Below are positions 7,879 through 16,486 of a stretch of 64,000 bases of DNA, in pieces. Source of the DNA: Planctomycetota bacterium (GTDB lineage: Bacteria; Planctomycetota; UBA8742; UBA2392). Location: positions 1,922,001 to 1,986,000 of the forward strand of contig JADJRK010000001.1 of the NCBI GenBank assembly GCA_016712285.1, given 5' to 3'. Numbering within the stretch: position 1 is the first letter of the stretch; each line of letters opens with the position of its first letter. The translations under genes were made by a program, and so were the position numbers. The notes below the pieces were generated by a model. It did no database searches. It was not told the DNA's origin and saw only the letters and a program-made list of their open reading frames with translations.

Positions 7879-10107
7879 ATGTCTACCAGCCGCATGCAGA
7901 AAAACCTTACGGTAATGTTCACCGACATCTCGGGCTTTACCAAGCACACCGAGACGATCAGCCGGCAGGACCTGATGTCGCGGCTGGACACCCACAACGA
8001 ACTGCTCATGCCGATCGTGGCGCACTTTGACGGCAAGATCGTCAAAACGATCGGCGACGCATTCCTGATTACGTTTGAGAGCCCGACCAACGCCGTGCAG
8101 TGCGGCCTGTTCATGCAGCACACGCTGCGCAAGTTCAACGTCGGCAAAGACGAATCCCACGCGATTCACATCAAGGTCAGCATCAACAGTGGCGAGGTCA
8201 CGGTCACGGAAAACGATGTCTTCGGCGACCCGGTGAACGTGGCCGCCAAGATCGAGAAAGCCACCAACCCCGACGAGATCTACTTCACCGAGTCGGTGTT
8301 CCTGGCCATGAACAAGTCCGAAGTTCCGACCTCATTCGTAAAGACGTTCCGCCCCAAGGGTGCCGAGAGCAACGAAATCAAGCTGTACAAAGTCGCGATG
8401 GATGAGGCCGACGAGAGGTACCAGAAGGTCATCAAAGGCACCAACATCGACAAGGAGAAGAACAAGACACGCGTACTTGAGCTGACCACGCTGGCAGAAA
8501 AAGAATTCACGCGCTACCAGGACACTCTGGAAGCGCTGGTTGAAAGCCAGGGCAAGTCATCGCGCGGCATGGTCATTGCGGTCATTGCCGCGGCGCTGAT
8601 CCTGGCAACGGCGATTATCGTCGGCCTGGCGGTCTTCAGCGGCCCGGCCGAAAACCCCGAAGGCAAGGTGATTGAAAGCGCCCGGGCCTACCTGTCGTCG
8701 GGCAAGCCCGAAGACGCGCGCACGCTGCTGCTCAAGCACATTGAAGCCCATGGCGGCAGCGACGCCCTGAAAGACGCGCTGGCCGAAGTGGACACCTATG
8801 AGCTGAACGCAGCCACGCGCACCACCGAAGAACTGCTGGCCGGCGACAGGCCTGACCAGGCGCTGAGCGCAATCAAGGCCGCCCTTCGCGACCGTACACC
8901 CTCGGATGTTCACAAGGCCCTGATCCAGCGCGCGCAGGCATACTTGGACGCCCGCAGCGCACTGGCAGACGGCGACTCGGCCAAGTGCCTTGCGCTGACC
9001 GAGGTCGCAGCCGGCGAAAAGGGATTCACCGACGGGCTCAAGAGACTGCGCGAACAGGCCCAGGCGATCGAAATCGCCAGAAAGACCATCGAGGACGAAA
9101 AGCTGCTCAAGGAGCAGAGCAACGCCGCCATCGAAAAGCTGGCGATGGCGTTCGGAGATCAGCCAAGCATTCCGCTGGTGATCGACCTGATGAAGCGGGC
9201 ACTATCGTCAAAGCAGTACTGGGACGCGCGCAACAAAAGCTACGCCGAGGCCAAGACCCAGCTTGAACGCTACCGCCAGCGCTTTCTTACCATCGGCGAC
9301 TGGTCGAACATTGAGCGCGACATGCACCTCGGCGGCTTCTGGAACTACGCGACCGACCCGGGCATGCGCCGCAACTGGTGGAGCTGGTACGACACCAACT
9401 GGCAGAACCACTACAAGCTGCTCTGCGACGCCGCCGCCAACGACCCGGACTTCGAGTACACACTGGGCATCAACATCTACGGCATCAACCGCCGCCTTTC
9501 CCAGGTGCGCTCCAACGAGCAGATCCACATCGGCAACGCGATCAAGAAAAAGCCCGAGCTGTTCGAAGCCAACCGCGCAGCCATCAAAGAAATGGTCATG
9601 ATCTGGCTGGATTTTGGCATGCAGGACGATGACTTTGCGCGCGAGATGGTCCGCAAGCACTTTTACGAAGAAATTCGCGACTGGCTGGTCGAGGGCCTGA
9701 CGGCAACCACAAAGTACATGGGCGAAGTCCGGCCCGAATTCTCGAAACGCCAGAACTGCTTCGCGCTGCTGGCGGACCGGGCTGAACTGGGCTCAATCAC
9801 CGACCCCTTCGGCTATTTCCGCGACAACTTCGAAATCTTCATGGAAAACAATTGGCCCGGGGTCGATGAAGAGGGCAACCCCGTGGCGACGGCGCTCACG
9901 CGCGAGCAGGTCAAGCGCCTGTTCGAGTCCAAAATGAGCCTCGACGACTACAAAGAATTCCGGCGCCTGATCGGCCAGACCATGGACGACATCGGCGCAA
10001 AAACCGGGCGCTGGGGCATCTACACCTACGCCGGCGAAACGATTCGAATGATGCTTGAGGACCTCAAGGCATCGCAGCCGGCACATGAGGCGGCCATGGC
10101 AGAGTAG
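7879..10107 (+). CDS. Membrane class III adenylate/guanylate cyclase with extracytoplasmic C-terminal region
   Basis: 742 residues from ATG 7879 (GTG at 7852 is possible). Residues ~7-185 form a class III cyclase domain: FTDISGFT and KTIGDAF carry the two metal aspartates, and GDPVNVAAKIE carries the transition-state Asn. The arginine normally found four residues after that Asn is Lys here. One membrane helix follows at ~231-254 (MVIAVIAAALILATAIIV). The remaining ~490 residues are helical, TPR-like at first (YLSSGKPEDARTLLLKHIEA), and lie outside the membrane if the cyclase is cytoplasmic. This is the reverse of the usual sensor-TM-cyclase order. It may sense envelope state and feed the FHA/pilus-like run that starts 155 bases downstream. 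The C-terminal domain is not recognised. Confidence 0.8.
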   Translation: MSTSRMQKNLTVMFTDISGFTKHTETISRQDLMSRLDTHNELLMPIVAHFDGKIVKTIGDAFLITFESPTNAVQCGLFMQHTLRKFNVGKDESHAIHIKVSINSGEVTVTENDVFGDPVNVAAKIEKATNPDEIYFTESVFLAMNKSEVPTSFVKTFRPKGAESNEIKLYKVAMDEADERYQKVIKGTNIDKEKNKTRVLELTTLAEKEFTRYQDTLEALVESQGKSSRGMVIAVIAAALILATAIIVGLAVFSGPAENPEGKVIESARAYLSSGKPEDARTLLLKHIEAHGGSDALKDALAEVDTYELNAATRTTEELLAGDRPDQALSAIKAALRDRTPSDVHKALIQRAQAYLDARSALADGDSAKCLALTEVAAGEKGFTDGLKRLREQAQAIEIARKTIEDEKLLKEQSNAAIEKLAMAFGDQPSIPLVIDLMKRALSSKQYWDARNKSYAEAKTQLERYRQRFLTIGDWSNIERDMHLGGFWNYATDPGMRRNWWSWYDTNWQNHYKLLCDAAANDPDFEYTLGINIYGINRRLSQVRSNEQIHIGNAIKKKPELFEANRAAIKEMVMIWLDFGMQDDDFAREMVRKHFYEEIRDWLVEGLTATTKYMGEVRPEFSKRQNCFALLADRAELGSITDPFGYFRDNFEIFMENNWPGVDEEGNPVATALTREQVKRLFESKMSLDDYKEFRRLIGQTMDDIGAKTGRWGIYTYAGETIRMMLEDLKASQPAHEAAMAE

Positions 10108-10262
10108 CGGAGCGCAAGTGGGCTTCTTCGCGGATTGGATTGCGCCACCCGGCACCCCCCGCTTTCGCAATGTTCAGATGACGGCAATCCTTGTATGGCG
10201 ATGGACTTGGGATAAACTCCGTGTGTCCCCCGGATTGACCTGCACACTGCCTGACGGCACAC

Positions 10263-13200
10263 ATGCCCCGTATTGTCTTCAAAAAGAGTGAGCACCCCCC
10301 CGTCGAGCTGAGCGACGCCGCAACCGTTGGGCGTTCCGAAAAGCACTCCAACGTGGTGGTCAAGGACACGCGGCTCTCCCGCGCCCACTGCCGCTTTGAG
10401 AAACGCGACGACGCCTGGGCCATTGTCGATCTTGGCTCGCAGAACGGCACCTTTCTCAATGGCAGGCGCGTCCAGGAAGGCATGATCAAGGCCGGTGACA
10501 TCATTACCATCGGCACCGTGGACATGCAGTTCGAAGAAACCGGCGGCCCCGGCGCCAACACGGTCATGGCCGGCGTGCAAAGCACGCGTGCAAGCGGCCT
10601 TGACCTTGAACAGGCTGATGACGTGGGCTCAGAGCCTGAGAGCAGCCAGAGCACGCGCACCGTGGTGGCGCCGGCTGCGCTGGTGCTGGTGCAGGGCAGC
10701 CTTCAGGACAAGATCCATCCGCTGACCCACGACCCGTACAACATCGGGCGCAAACACGACAACCAGCTCTGCCTTGAAAACGACGGCAGGTCCAGCGGCT
10801 ACCACGCCCGCATCCGCAAAGACGGGGTGGACTACATCATTGAAGACCTCGGCAGCACCAACGGCGTGGTCATCAACGGCACCAGAATCACCGGGCCGGT
10901 GAAGCTCAAGACCGGCATGAAGGTCGTGCTGGGCAGCCAGGTGTTCAAGTTCCAGCTTCACGGCAAGCCCAACGAAAGCAGCGGCCAGACCGCGCCCAAG
11001 CTCGCCGGTACCGATGTTCGCAAACGTCTGGACGAAGCCCGCAAAGCCGAACGACAGCCCGATGACGACGACGTCGATGACGTGGTCGATGCTGCCGGCA
11101 TCCCGCTTGGCGAAGCCAGCGAAGCCGACCTGCGCGAAGCATCGCAGACCGACATGGCGGCCCTGACGCAGAAGGTACGCTTCAGCGGCGGCGGCGGAAC
11201 CATCTTTGCCATCGCCGAAATTCTGATCGTGCTGGTGGTGGCAGGCGCAGTGCTGTTCGCCGCGTACACGATGACCACCAGTGGCAGCGATGGCGGCGGT
11301 GGCGGCGACGGCTCATTCCCCGATGCGCGCGCCGGCGGCTTGCTGGGCGCGAACTCAAGCTTTGATGACCGCGACGAAAGCGGCTTTCCCCGCGGCTGGC
11401 GCTATTCCGTCAGCGGCACCGATAACTTCAGCCTGTCCGAGGGCGCCAAGGGCGGGCAATACGCGCTGCTGATCGGCCGATTCAATGCCAGCAACCGCAT
11501 CAGCCTTGCCGTGAGCGACGCCGTGGAGTTCAACGGCCGCGGCATCAGCGTCAGCGTGTTCGCGCTGAACCCCGAGTACGGCAATGATCGCCTGGGCACC
11601 GCGCTGGTACAGGTGTGGTGGCTCGCCCACCCGCGCGACCGCGACCCCATGCTGGTCACTCCGATTGCCGCTCGCACCAGCATGCAGGAATGGACCGAGC
11701 TTGCCGGCAGCGCCCGCGCCCCCGACGGCGCAAAGGCGTTCAGCATCGCCGTCGGCATCAGCGGCACGCCCGGCAGCGTCATGTTTGACGAAATCGAAGT
11801 TGAAGCCAACGACAACGCGCAGGCCATGATGACGACCCAGCAGGTCAGTTCTGTGACCGGCTTGTCATGGGAATTCTCGCCCGAAGGCAACATTGAACTC
11901 AGCGGCCCGGGTGGGCGCCTGCTGCGCGGCGGGCGCATCCTGCTGTACGCCGCCGAAGGCCGGGAAGATCCGCTTGACCCGATGCAGTCGCTGGTTGAGC
12001 CGCCGAGCCTCACCACCTCGGGCAATGAGATCCAGGGCAGCTTCCTGTACTTTGACCCGGTGGCGGGCCATGACGTCCGGCTGCTGGTCAACCTGGGCGG
12101 CAAGGACGCCGGCGCGACGTTCAGCGCGCGGCTTGAGCAGACGGCGTCGGGCGATTTCAGCAAGGCGGCGCGCTTCGTGGCGCTGAACGCGCTGGCCACA
12201 CCGCAGTGGGTCCCCGGTGAAATCGTGCGCTTTGAGCCCGACGGCAAGTATCCCGCTGCTTACGCAGACGACATCGGCGTTTCCCGCGCCGAGCGTTCCA
12301 TGTTCGGCCGCCTGCTTTCGGCTGACACCGGCACCGGCAACCTGATTGAGTCGCCGGGCGCACGCGCATGGGCAGCATCGGCAGTTGGCGGCCGCGAACT
12401 GCTGCTGCAGAACAGCGGCAGCCTGTCGCTGACGTTCAAGCCGGGGCAGGGCAGCGACGAGTTGCAGCGCAACCTTGGGCTGCTCAGCGCCGTGCAGCCG
12501 GGCGAAGACCAGGTCGACCGCGTAAACCGCGCGCTGAAACTGATTGCGGACTTCACGTACAACCAGTCCGAGATTGCAGCCGCCGCCGAGGCGATTGACG
12601 CCGCCAGCAAGCATTACCGCCTGCGGTTGATTGAGTTGCGCGACGGAATCAACGTGCCGGCCCTGACACGCAACGAGCAGTTGTACCGGTCGGCGATGCG
12701 CGAGGCGATTGACACAGCCGACAAGCTGCGTGGTTCAGCCACCGTCTGGGACGACACGCAGCTCACGCTGCAGGCCGAGCTTGCGGGCGGCGGCATGAAC
12801 AAGCGCAGCAAAGAAACGGCGCGCAAGGCACGCGCGGCGCTGACGCAGCTCAAGCAGGTTGCAGAAGATTTCAGCGAACTGGCCGAGGGGGCGCGCGAAA
12901 GCCTGTTCATGCTTGAGATTGAAATTGAACAGCGCGACAGCGAACCGTTTATCGTCAGTGCGCGCGACTATCTGCAAAGCGGCCAGTACGTCCAGGGCAT
13001 GTTGAAACTTGAAACGGTGGTGCAGCGCTACCCGCGCTGCCTGCGCGGTATTGAAGCCAAAGAGCGCCTGGCAGACGTGGCCGACATCCTGCTCAAGGAA
13101 ATGGACGACTTCAACAAACAGGGTCTCAAGAACATCGCCACCGATCGCGCCGTGCAGGCTCGCGAGCTGATCAAGCTTGTACAGGCACACCTGCTGTCGG

Positions 13201-13352
13201 TGCTGTTGACCGAAGACCAGAAGAAGTGGCTGAAGAACATGCCTTTCTCAGCCGAAACACCGCCGTCGGGTTGGCTGGACCGCGAAAGCGCATTGGCCCG
13301 ACGACTGCAGGCACTGGCGGGGCGGCTTCCCGCGGGTCTGCCTGAGGAATAA
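10263..13352 (+). CDS. Two-FHA-domain transmembrane protein
   Basis: 1029 residues. Two forkhead-associated domains lie at ~3-95 (VGRSEKHSN, LSRAHCRF, GSQNGTFLNG) and ~138-235 (IGRKHDNQL, SSGYHARI, GSTNGVVING); both keep the GR, S/H and NG signatures used to bind phosphothreonine. An acidic linker leads to one membrane helix at ~312-337, then a Gly-rich spacer. The large external part begins with a jelly-roll-like region (GANSSFDDRDESGFPRGW to MFDEIEVE), as in carbohydrate-binding or NPCBM-like folds, and ends in helical segments. It is the first gene of a tight run reaching the pseudopilin at 20154 and probably couples cytoplasmic Ser/Thr phosphorylation to that machine. No kinase is in the window. 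No clear ribosome site precedes the ATG. Confidence 0.85.
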   Translation: MPRIVFKKSEHPPVELSDAATVGRSEKHSNVVVKDTRLSRAHCRFEKRDDAWAIVDLGSQNGTFLNGRRVQEGMIKAGDIITIGTVDMQFEETGGPGANTVMAGVQSTRASGLDLEQADDVGSEPESSQSTRTVVAPAALVLVQGSLQDKIHPLTHDPYNIGRKHDNQLCLENDGRSSGYHARIRKDGVDYIIEDLGSTNGVVINGTRITGPVKLKTGMKVVLGSQVFKFQLHGKPNESSGQTAPKLAGTDVRKRLDEARKAERQPDDDDVDDVVDAAGIPLGEASEADLREASQTDMAALTQKVRFSGGGGTIFAIAEILIVLVVAGAVLFAAYTMTTSGSDGGGGGDGSFPDARAGGLLGANSSFDDRDESGFPRGWRYSVSGTDNFSLSEGAKGGQYALLIGRFNASNRISLAVSDAVEFNGRGISVSVFALNPEYGNDRLGTALVQVWWLAHPRDRDPMLVTPIAARTSMQEWTELAGSARAPDGAKAFSIAVGISGTPGSVMFDEIEVEANDNAQAMMTTQQVSSVTGLSWEFSPEGNIELSGPGGRLLRGGRILLYAAEGREDPLDPMQSLVEPPSLTTSGNEIQGSFLYFDPVAGHDVRLLVNLGGKDAGATFSARLEQTASGDFSKAARFVALNALATPQWVPGEIVRFEPDGKYPAAYADDIGVSRAERSMFGRLLSADTGTGNLIESPGARAWAASAVGGRELLLQNSGSLSLTFKPGQGSDELQRNLGLLSAVQPGEDQVDRVNRALKLIADFTYNQSEIAAAAEAIDAASKHYRLRLIELRDGINVPALTRNEQLYRSAMREAIDTADKLRGSATVWDDTQLTLQAELAGGGMNKRSKETARKARAALTQLKQVAEDFSELAEGARESLFMLEIEIEQRDSEPFIVSARDYLQSGQYVQGMLKLETVVQRYPRCLRGIEAKERLADVADILLKEMDDFNKQGLKNIATDRAVQARELIKLVQAHLLSVLLTEDQKKWLKNMPFSAETPPSGWLDRESALARRLQALAGRLPAGLPEE

Positions 13353-13401
13353 AGAGTCAGCAACGCGTAAAGACTTTGGCAGCAAAGAGGACCGGTACAG
13401 C

Positions 13402-15069
13402 ATGGGCACAGGCGTAGACATCGGCAGCAACCTCAGCCTTTACGCAAGCGTCGCACGCGCGGGCGGCGGCTGGAAGTTGCGCGCCTGCATAGCACTGCCG
13501 GGCTTCGCGCCGGACCCCGAGCAACGGCCCGAGACAAACGCGGGCGCACCGCTCGGCACAACCTACGGCGCCTTGCAGGGCAAGGGCATCAAGGGCAAGC
13601 GGCCGGCCACCCTGGTGCCGGGTAAAGACGTCTACTACCGCTTCGCGCCACTGGCCACGACCAACCCCAAGCACATCGAAATGTCGGTCAAGGTCGAAGC
13701 CGACGAGATGGCGGGCGAGGGCGGCAAGATTCTCGCCGACTACATCACCGGCAACGACTTTGATTACTCGCCCGCGATTCATGTCGCGCTTGCGCGCGAA
13801 GAGGTGATTGACCACTACGCCAACAGCCTTGCCGCCAGCGGCCTTGAAGTCGGCCCCCTGATCCCGGGCTGCATCGCGCTGTACCAGGCCTACCGCATCT
13901 CGGGCGAGACCGAGGGCGATTTCGTCTCGCTGTACGCCAACATCGGCGATGACGCGACCGACGTGATTCTGGTACGCGAAGGCCAGTTGATGTACGCGCG
14001 CACGCTCAGCGTCGGCGTCAATGACTTCATTACGCGCCTGCTGCCCGAGTATGGCGCTGACCGCGACGCAGTGCGACAGCTGCTGTTCCGGCAGATCGAC
14101 CTGCGGCCCAGCATCGCCGCCGACAACCTCAGCAACGACCGCGGCGTCGAGGGCGGCCAGGAAGTCGCAGCCCGCCTGTTCCAGCAGATCCTGGGCACGG
14201 TCATGGTCGCCAAGGCAGCCATGCGCGCCCCGGCCATGGATGTGCGCAAGATCGTGCTGTCCGGCGCCGGTGCTGCCATCCCGGGCCTGCGCGAGCTGAT
14301 GATGAACCGGGTTCGCAAGACCGTTGAGGTCTTCGACCCGCTGGCCAACGTCGACACCGGCGCCCTCGACACCAAGGGCAACGAGACCACGCAGGCCTAT
14401 CGCCCGGCGCTTGCGCTTGCGCTGGGCCTGGCCGCCCTCGACGCCGACCGAAAAGCCGAGCGCGCCGAGTTCCTGCCGGCCAGCGTGCGCCGTCGCCGCG
14501 AGTTCCTGAACCACAGCATTTTCCTGTACCTGGCAGCGGCGCTTGTGCTGGCCGTGGTGCTGCCGCTGTACATACTGACCAACAAGAGCACGACCGAAGC
14601 CGACGAGTACCTCAAGAAGACCCAGCAGGGCCCACTCGGGCGCTACGCCAGCGCGAGCAGCGAGATCGAGATCTACGAAAAGGCGTCGCAGCGCGCAGCC
14701 AAACGGGCCGAAGCCGGCCTGGTCGCGCCGGGCCCCGGTCGCGTCGCCACGCAGGTGCTGATCGCCCTGAACGCCAAGCGCCCTGACTCGGTGCGTATAC
14801 GCTCGGCCGAGCTTGTGACCGACACCAACAACCCCGCCAACGCCAAGGATTTCAAGCCGATCACCCGCCTGAAGCTCGAGTTCTTCATTGAACGCCTGCC
14901 GGGCGCCGACCCCAACCAGGTCAACACCGACCTGCGCGGCGTGCTGACAAGCATCAAAGGCGTCACCAAGGTGATTCCGGGCTCGGCCAAAGACAACCCG
15001 GCTGCTGAGGGCCTCGACGTCGTGCACACGCTTGAGCTCGACATCCTGGCACAGGAGGGCGCGAAATGA
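13402..15069 (+). CDS. PilM-like actin-fold protein fused to a PilN-like membrane domain
   Basis: 555 residues, with AGAGGA 11 bases before ATG 13402. Residues 1-350 look like PilM, the FtsA/actin-like cytoplasmic protein of type IV pilus bases: VDIGSN at the N-terminus, FVSLYANIGDDATDVILV (phosphate-2-like), LSVGVNDF, and KIVLSGAGAAIPGL (adenosine loop). After an RRRREF positive patch a membrane helix follows (~375-395, IFLYLAAALVLAVVLPL), then ~150 residues resembling the periplasmic part of PilN/GspL. In classical systems PilM and PilN are separate and bind through the PilN N-terminus, so this fusion makes sense structurally. The stop overlaps the next start (ATGA), implying translational coupling. 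Confidence 0.75.
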   Translation: MGTGVDIGSNLSLYASVARAGGGWKLRACIALPGFAPDPEQRPETNAGAPLGTTYGALQGKGIKGKRPATLVPGKDVYYRFAPLATTNPKHIEMSVKVEADEMAGEGGKILADYITGNDFDYSPAIHVALAREEVIDHYANSLAASGLEVGPLIPGCIALYQAYRISGETEGDFVSLYANIGDDATDVILVREGQLMYARTLSVGVNDFITRLLPEYGADRDAVRQLLFRQIDLRPSIAADNLSNDRGVEGGQEVAARLFQQILGTVMVAKAAMRAPAMDVRKIVLSGAGAAIPGLRELMMNRVRKTVEVFDPLANVDTGALDTKGNETTQAYRPALALALGLAALDADRKAERAEFLPASVRRRREFLNHSIFLYLAAALVLAVVLPLYILTNKSTTEADEYLKKTQQGPLGRYASASSEIEIYEKASQRAAKRAEAGLVAPGPGRVATQVLIALNAKRPDSVRIRSAELVTDTNNPANAKDFKPITRLKLEFFIERLPGADPNQVNTDLRGVLTSIKGVTKVIPGSAKDNPAAEGLDVVHTLELDILAQEGAK

Positions 15070-15992
15070 TGAAGCACGTCAAGAAACACGCGCGCTTCGC
15101 GGCTGTGCTGATTGTGCTGCTGGTGATCCTGATTGTCGCCAGTGGCGAGTTCAGCGATCTGTCATTGAGCCTGGATTCAAAGCAGGCGCAGGCGCGCACA
15201 CTGTTCACGACCAACTACCGGGCACTGTTCGGCGACGCCGTGAAGTTCAAGGGCGAGCCGGCGACACTGCAAGGCCGGCGCATCCAAGACCGCACGCAGG
15301 CGATCAACCAGGTCAGCACCGCGCGCAACGAGCGGCTGGCCTTTGTTTACGCGCCCGAATACACGCTGGCCGTGCTGCCCGAGAACGCGAATGAGGGTGA
15401 CCAGTTCCAGCACTTCACGCAGCTGATGCTCGACCTCAAGCGCCAGCTTGGCTACCAGCGCTATTTCACGCAGGACGTGAACGCCCGCAAGGCGTTCGGC
15501 TTCCAGGTGCCGGAAGACCGCGCCGACATCAAGAGCAGCGACGTGGAACGCTTCCTGAAAATGCTCGACATCGTGCGCTGTGTCGCCGGATCGGTCGAGC
15601 GCAGCAAGGTCGCCGAACTCAATGAGCTCGAATTCCGTGCCGTTGACGACCAGCTTGACAAGCGCGGCGTGCCCACCAAGCCCGCGGGCGCCACTGAGCA
15701 GCCGTTCATGACCGGGACCGCGCTGCGCGTGAAAATCCGCGCGACCGAAGAGGCGCTGTACAACTTCATGATTGACCTGCAGCGGCCCGTGAAGGGCGAC
15801 ATGAAGAACCGCTATCTGGCAATCGAGGACTTCAAGTTTGAAAAGGCCGACCTGTTGCAGCCGCAGGACAACCTGATCGTCGCGTCACTGACGCTGGTTG
15901 CCTACCAGATCAATGAGCAGTCGACGTACCCGGCTGATGACTCGGCCAAGAAGCAGGAACAGCAGACCAACCAGCCCAGAAGGTTCCGGTAG
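15066..15992 (+). CDS. PilO/GspM-like single-pass membrane protein (tentative)
   Basis: 308 residues, overlapping the PilM/PilN-like gene by 4 bases. A membrane helix at ~11-27 (FAAVLIVLLVILIVASG) is followed by a periplasmic domain with a helical start and a C-terminal alpha/beta part (TALRVKIRATEEALYNFMIDLQ, then LIVASLTLVAYQI). This ferredoxin-like pattern and the position right after a PilM/PilN gene suggest PilO. Sequence identity to PilO is not obvious by eye, so the call rests mostly on context and topology. Confidence 0.55.
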   Translation: MMKHVKKHARFAAVLIVLLVILIVASGEFSDLSLSLDSKQAQARTLFTTNYRALFGDAVKFKGEPATLQGRRIQDRTQAINQVSTARNERLAFVYAPEYTLAVLPENANEGDQFQHFTQLMLDLKRQLGYQRYFTQDVNARKAFGFQVPEDRADIKSSDVERFLKMLDIVRCVAGSVERSKVAELNELEFRAVDDQLDKRGVPTKPAGATEQPFMTGTALRVKIRATEEALYNFMIDLQRPVKGDMKNRYLAIEDFKFEKADLLQPQDNLIVASLTLVAYQINEQSTYPADDSAKKQEQQTNQPRRFR

Positions 15993-15996
15993 CGCT

Positions 15997-16476
15997 ATGG
16001 ACAAGGCACTCAGAATCCTTGAGGAATGGAAAGAGAAGATCCTGTTCGGGATCGTGCTCATCGCCACCATTCTGATCGCACTGAAAGCCCGGCCGTTCGG
16101 CGGCGGCGTGGCAGATATCGACGCTGAAGTGCGCGCCGGCACCATGAGCACAGCGCAGGCCGACCCGACCACCGCCGAGAAGGCGCTGCGCCAGCTGGAA
16201 AAACCGACCGAGATTACGCCGACACAACCCGATGCCAAAGACATCAACCGGCCGTTCTACGACGACCGCGACACCTACACTCCGCCCAAGGCCTCCGCGT
16301 GGTCCCTGACCCAGGAAACGTACGAGGGACTGCCTCCGCTTGAATTGCAGGCGCCGGGGTTCTCGGCCATGCACGATTTTGATGTCGCCGCCGGCGCGCG
16401 CCCCAGCCTTTCACGCGTGGCAGCCTATGTGCCGCGGGACAACCGCCGCGTGGAGTTGCGCGCAACAGACGAGTAA
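15997..16476 (+). CDS. Small single-pass membrane protein in the pilus-like run
   Basis: 159 residues from ATG 15997, four bases after the previous stop. An amphipathic N-terminus (MDKALRILEEWKEK) leads into one membrane helix (ILFGIVLIATILIAL), then a Pro/Thr-rich, probably disordered periplasmic region. It occupies the slot where PilP sits in type IV pilus operons, but no lipobox or PilP motif is seen. Function unknown; a link protein of the complex is the best guess. Confidence 0.65.
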   Translation: MDKALRILEEWKEKILFGIVLIATILIALKARPFGGGVADIDAEVRAGTMSTAQADPTTAEKALRQLEKPTEITPTQPDAKDINRPFYDDRDTYTPPKASAWSLTQETYEGLPPLELQAPGFSAMHDFDVAAGARPSLSRVAAYVPRDNRRVELRATDE

Positions 16477-16486
16477 GAGCACGAAC

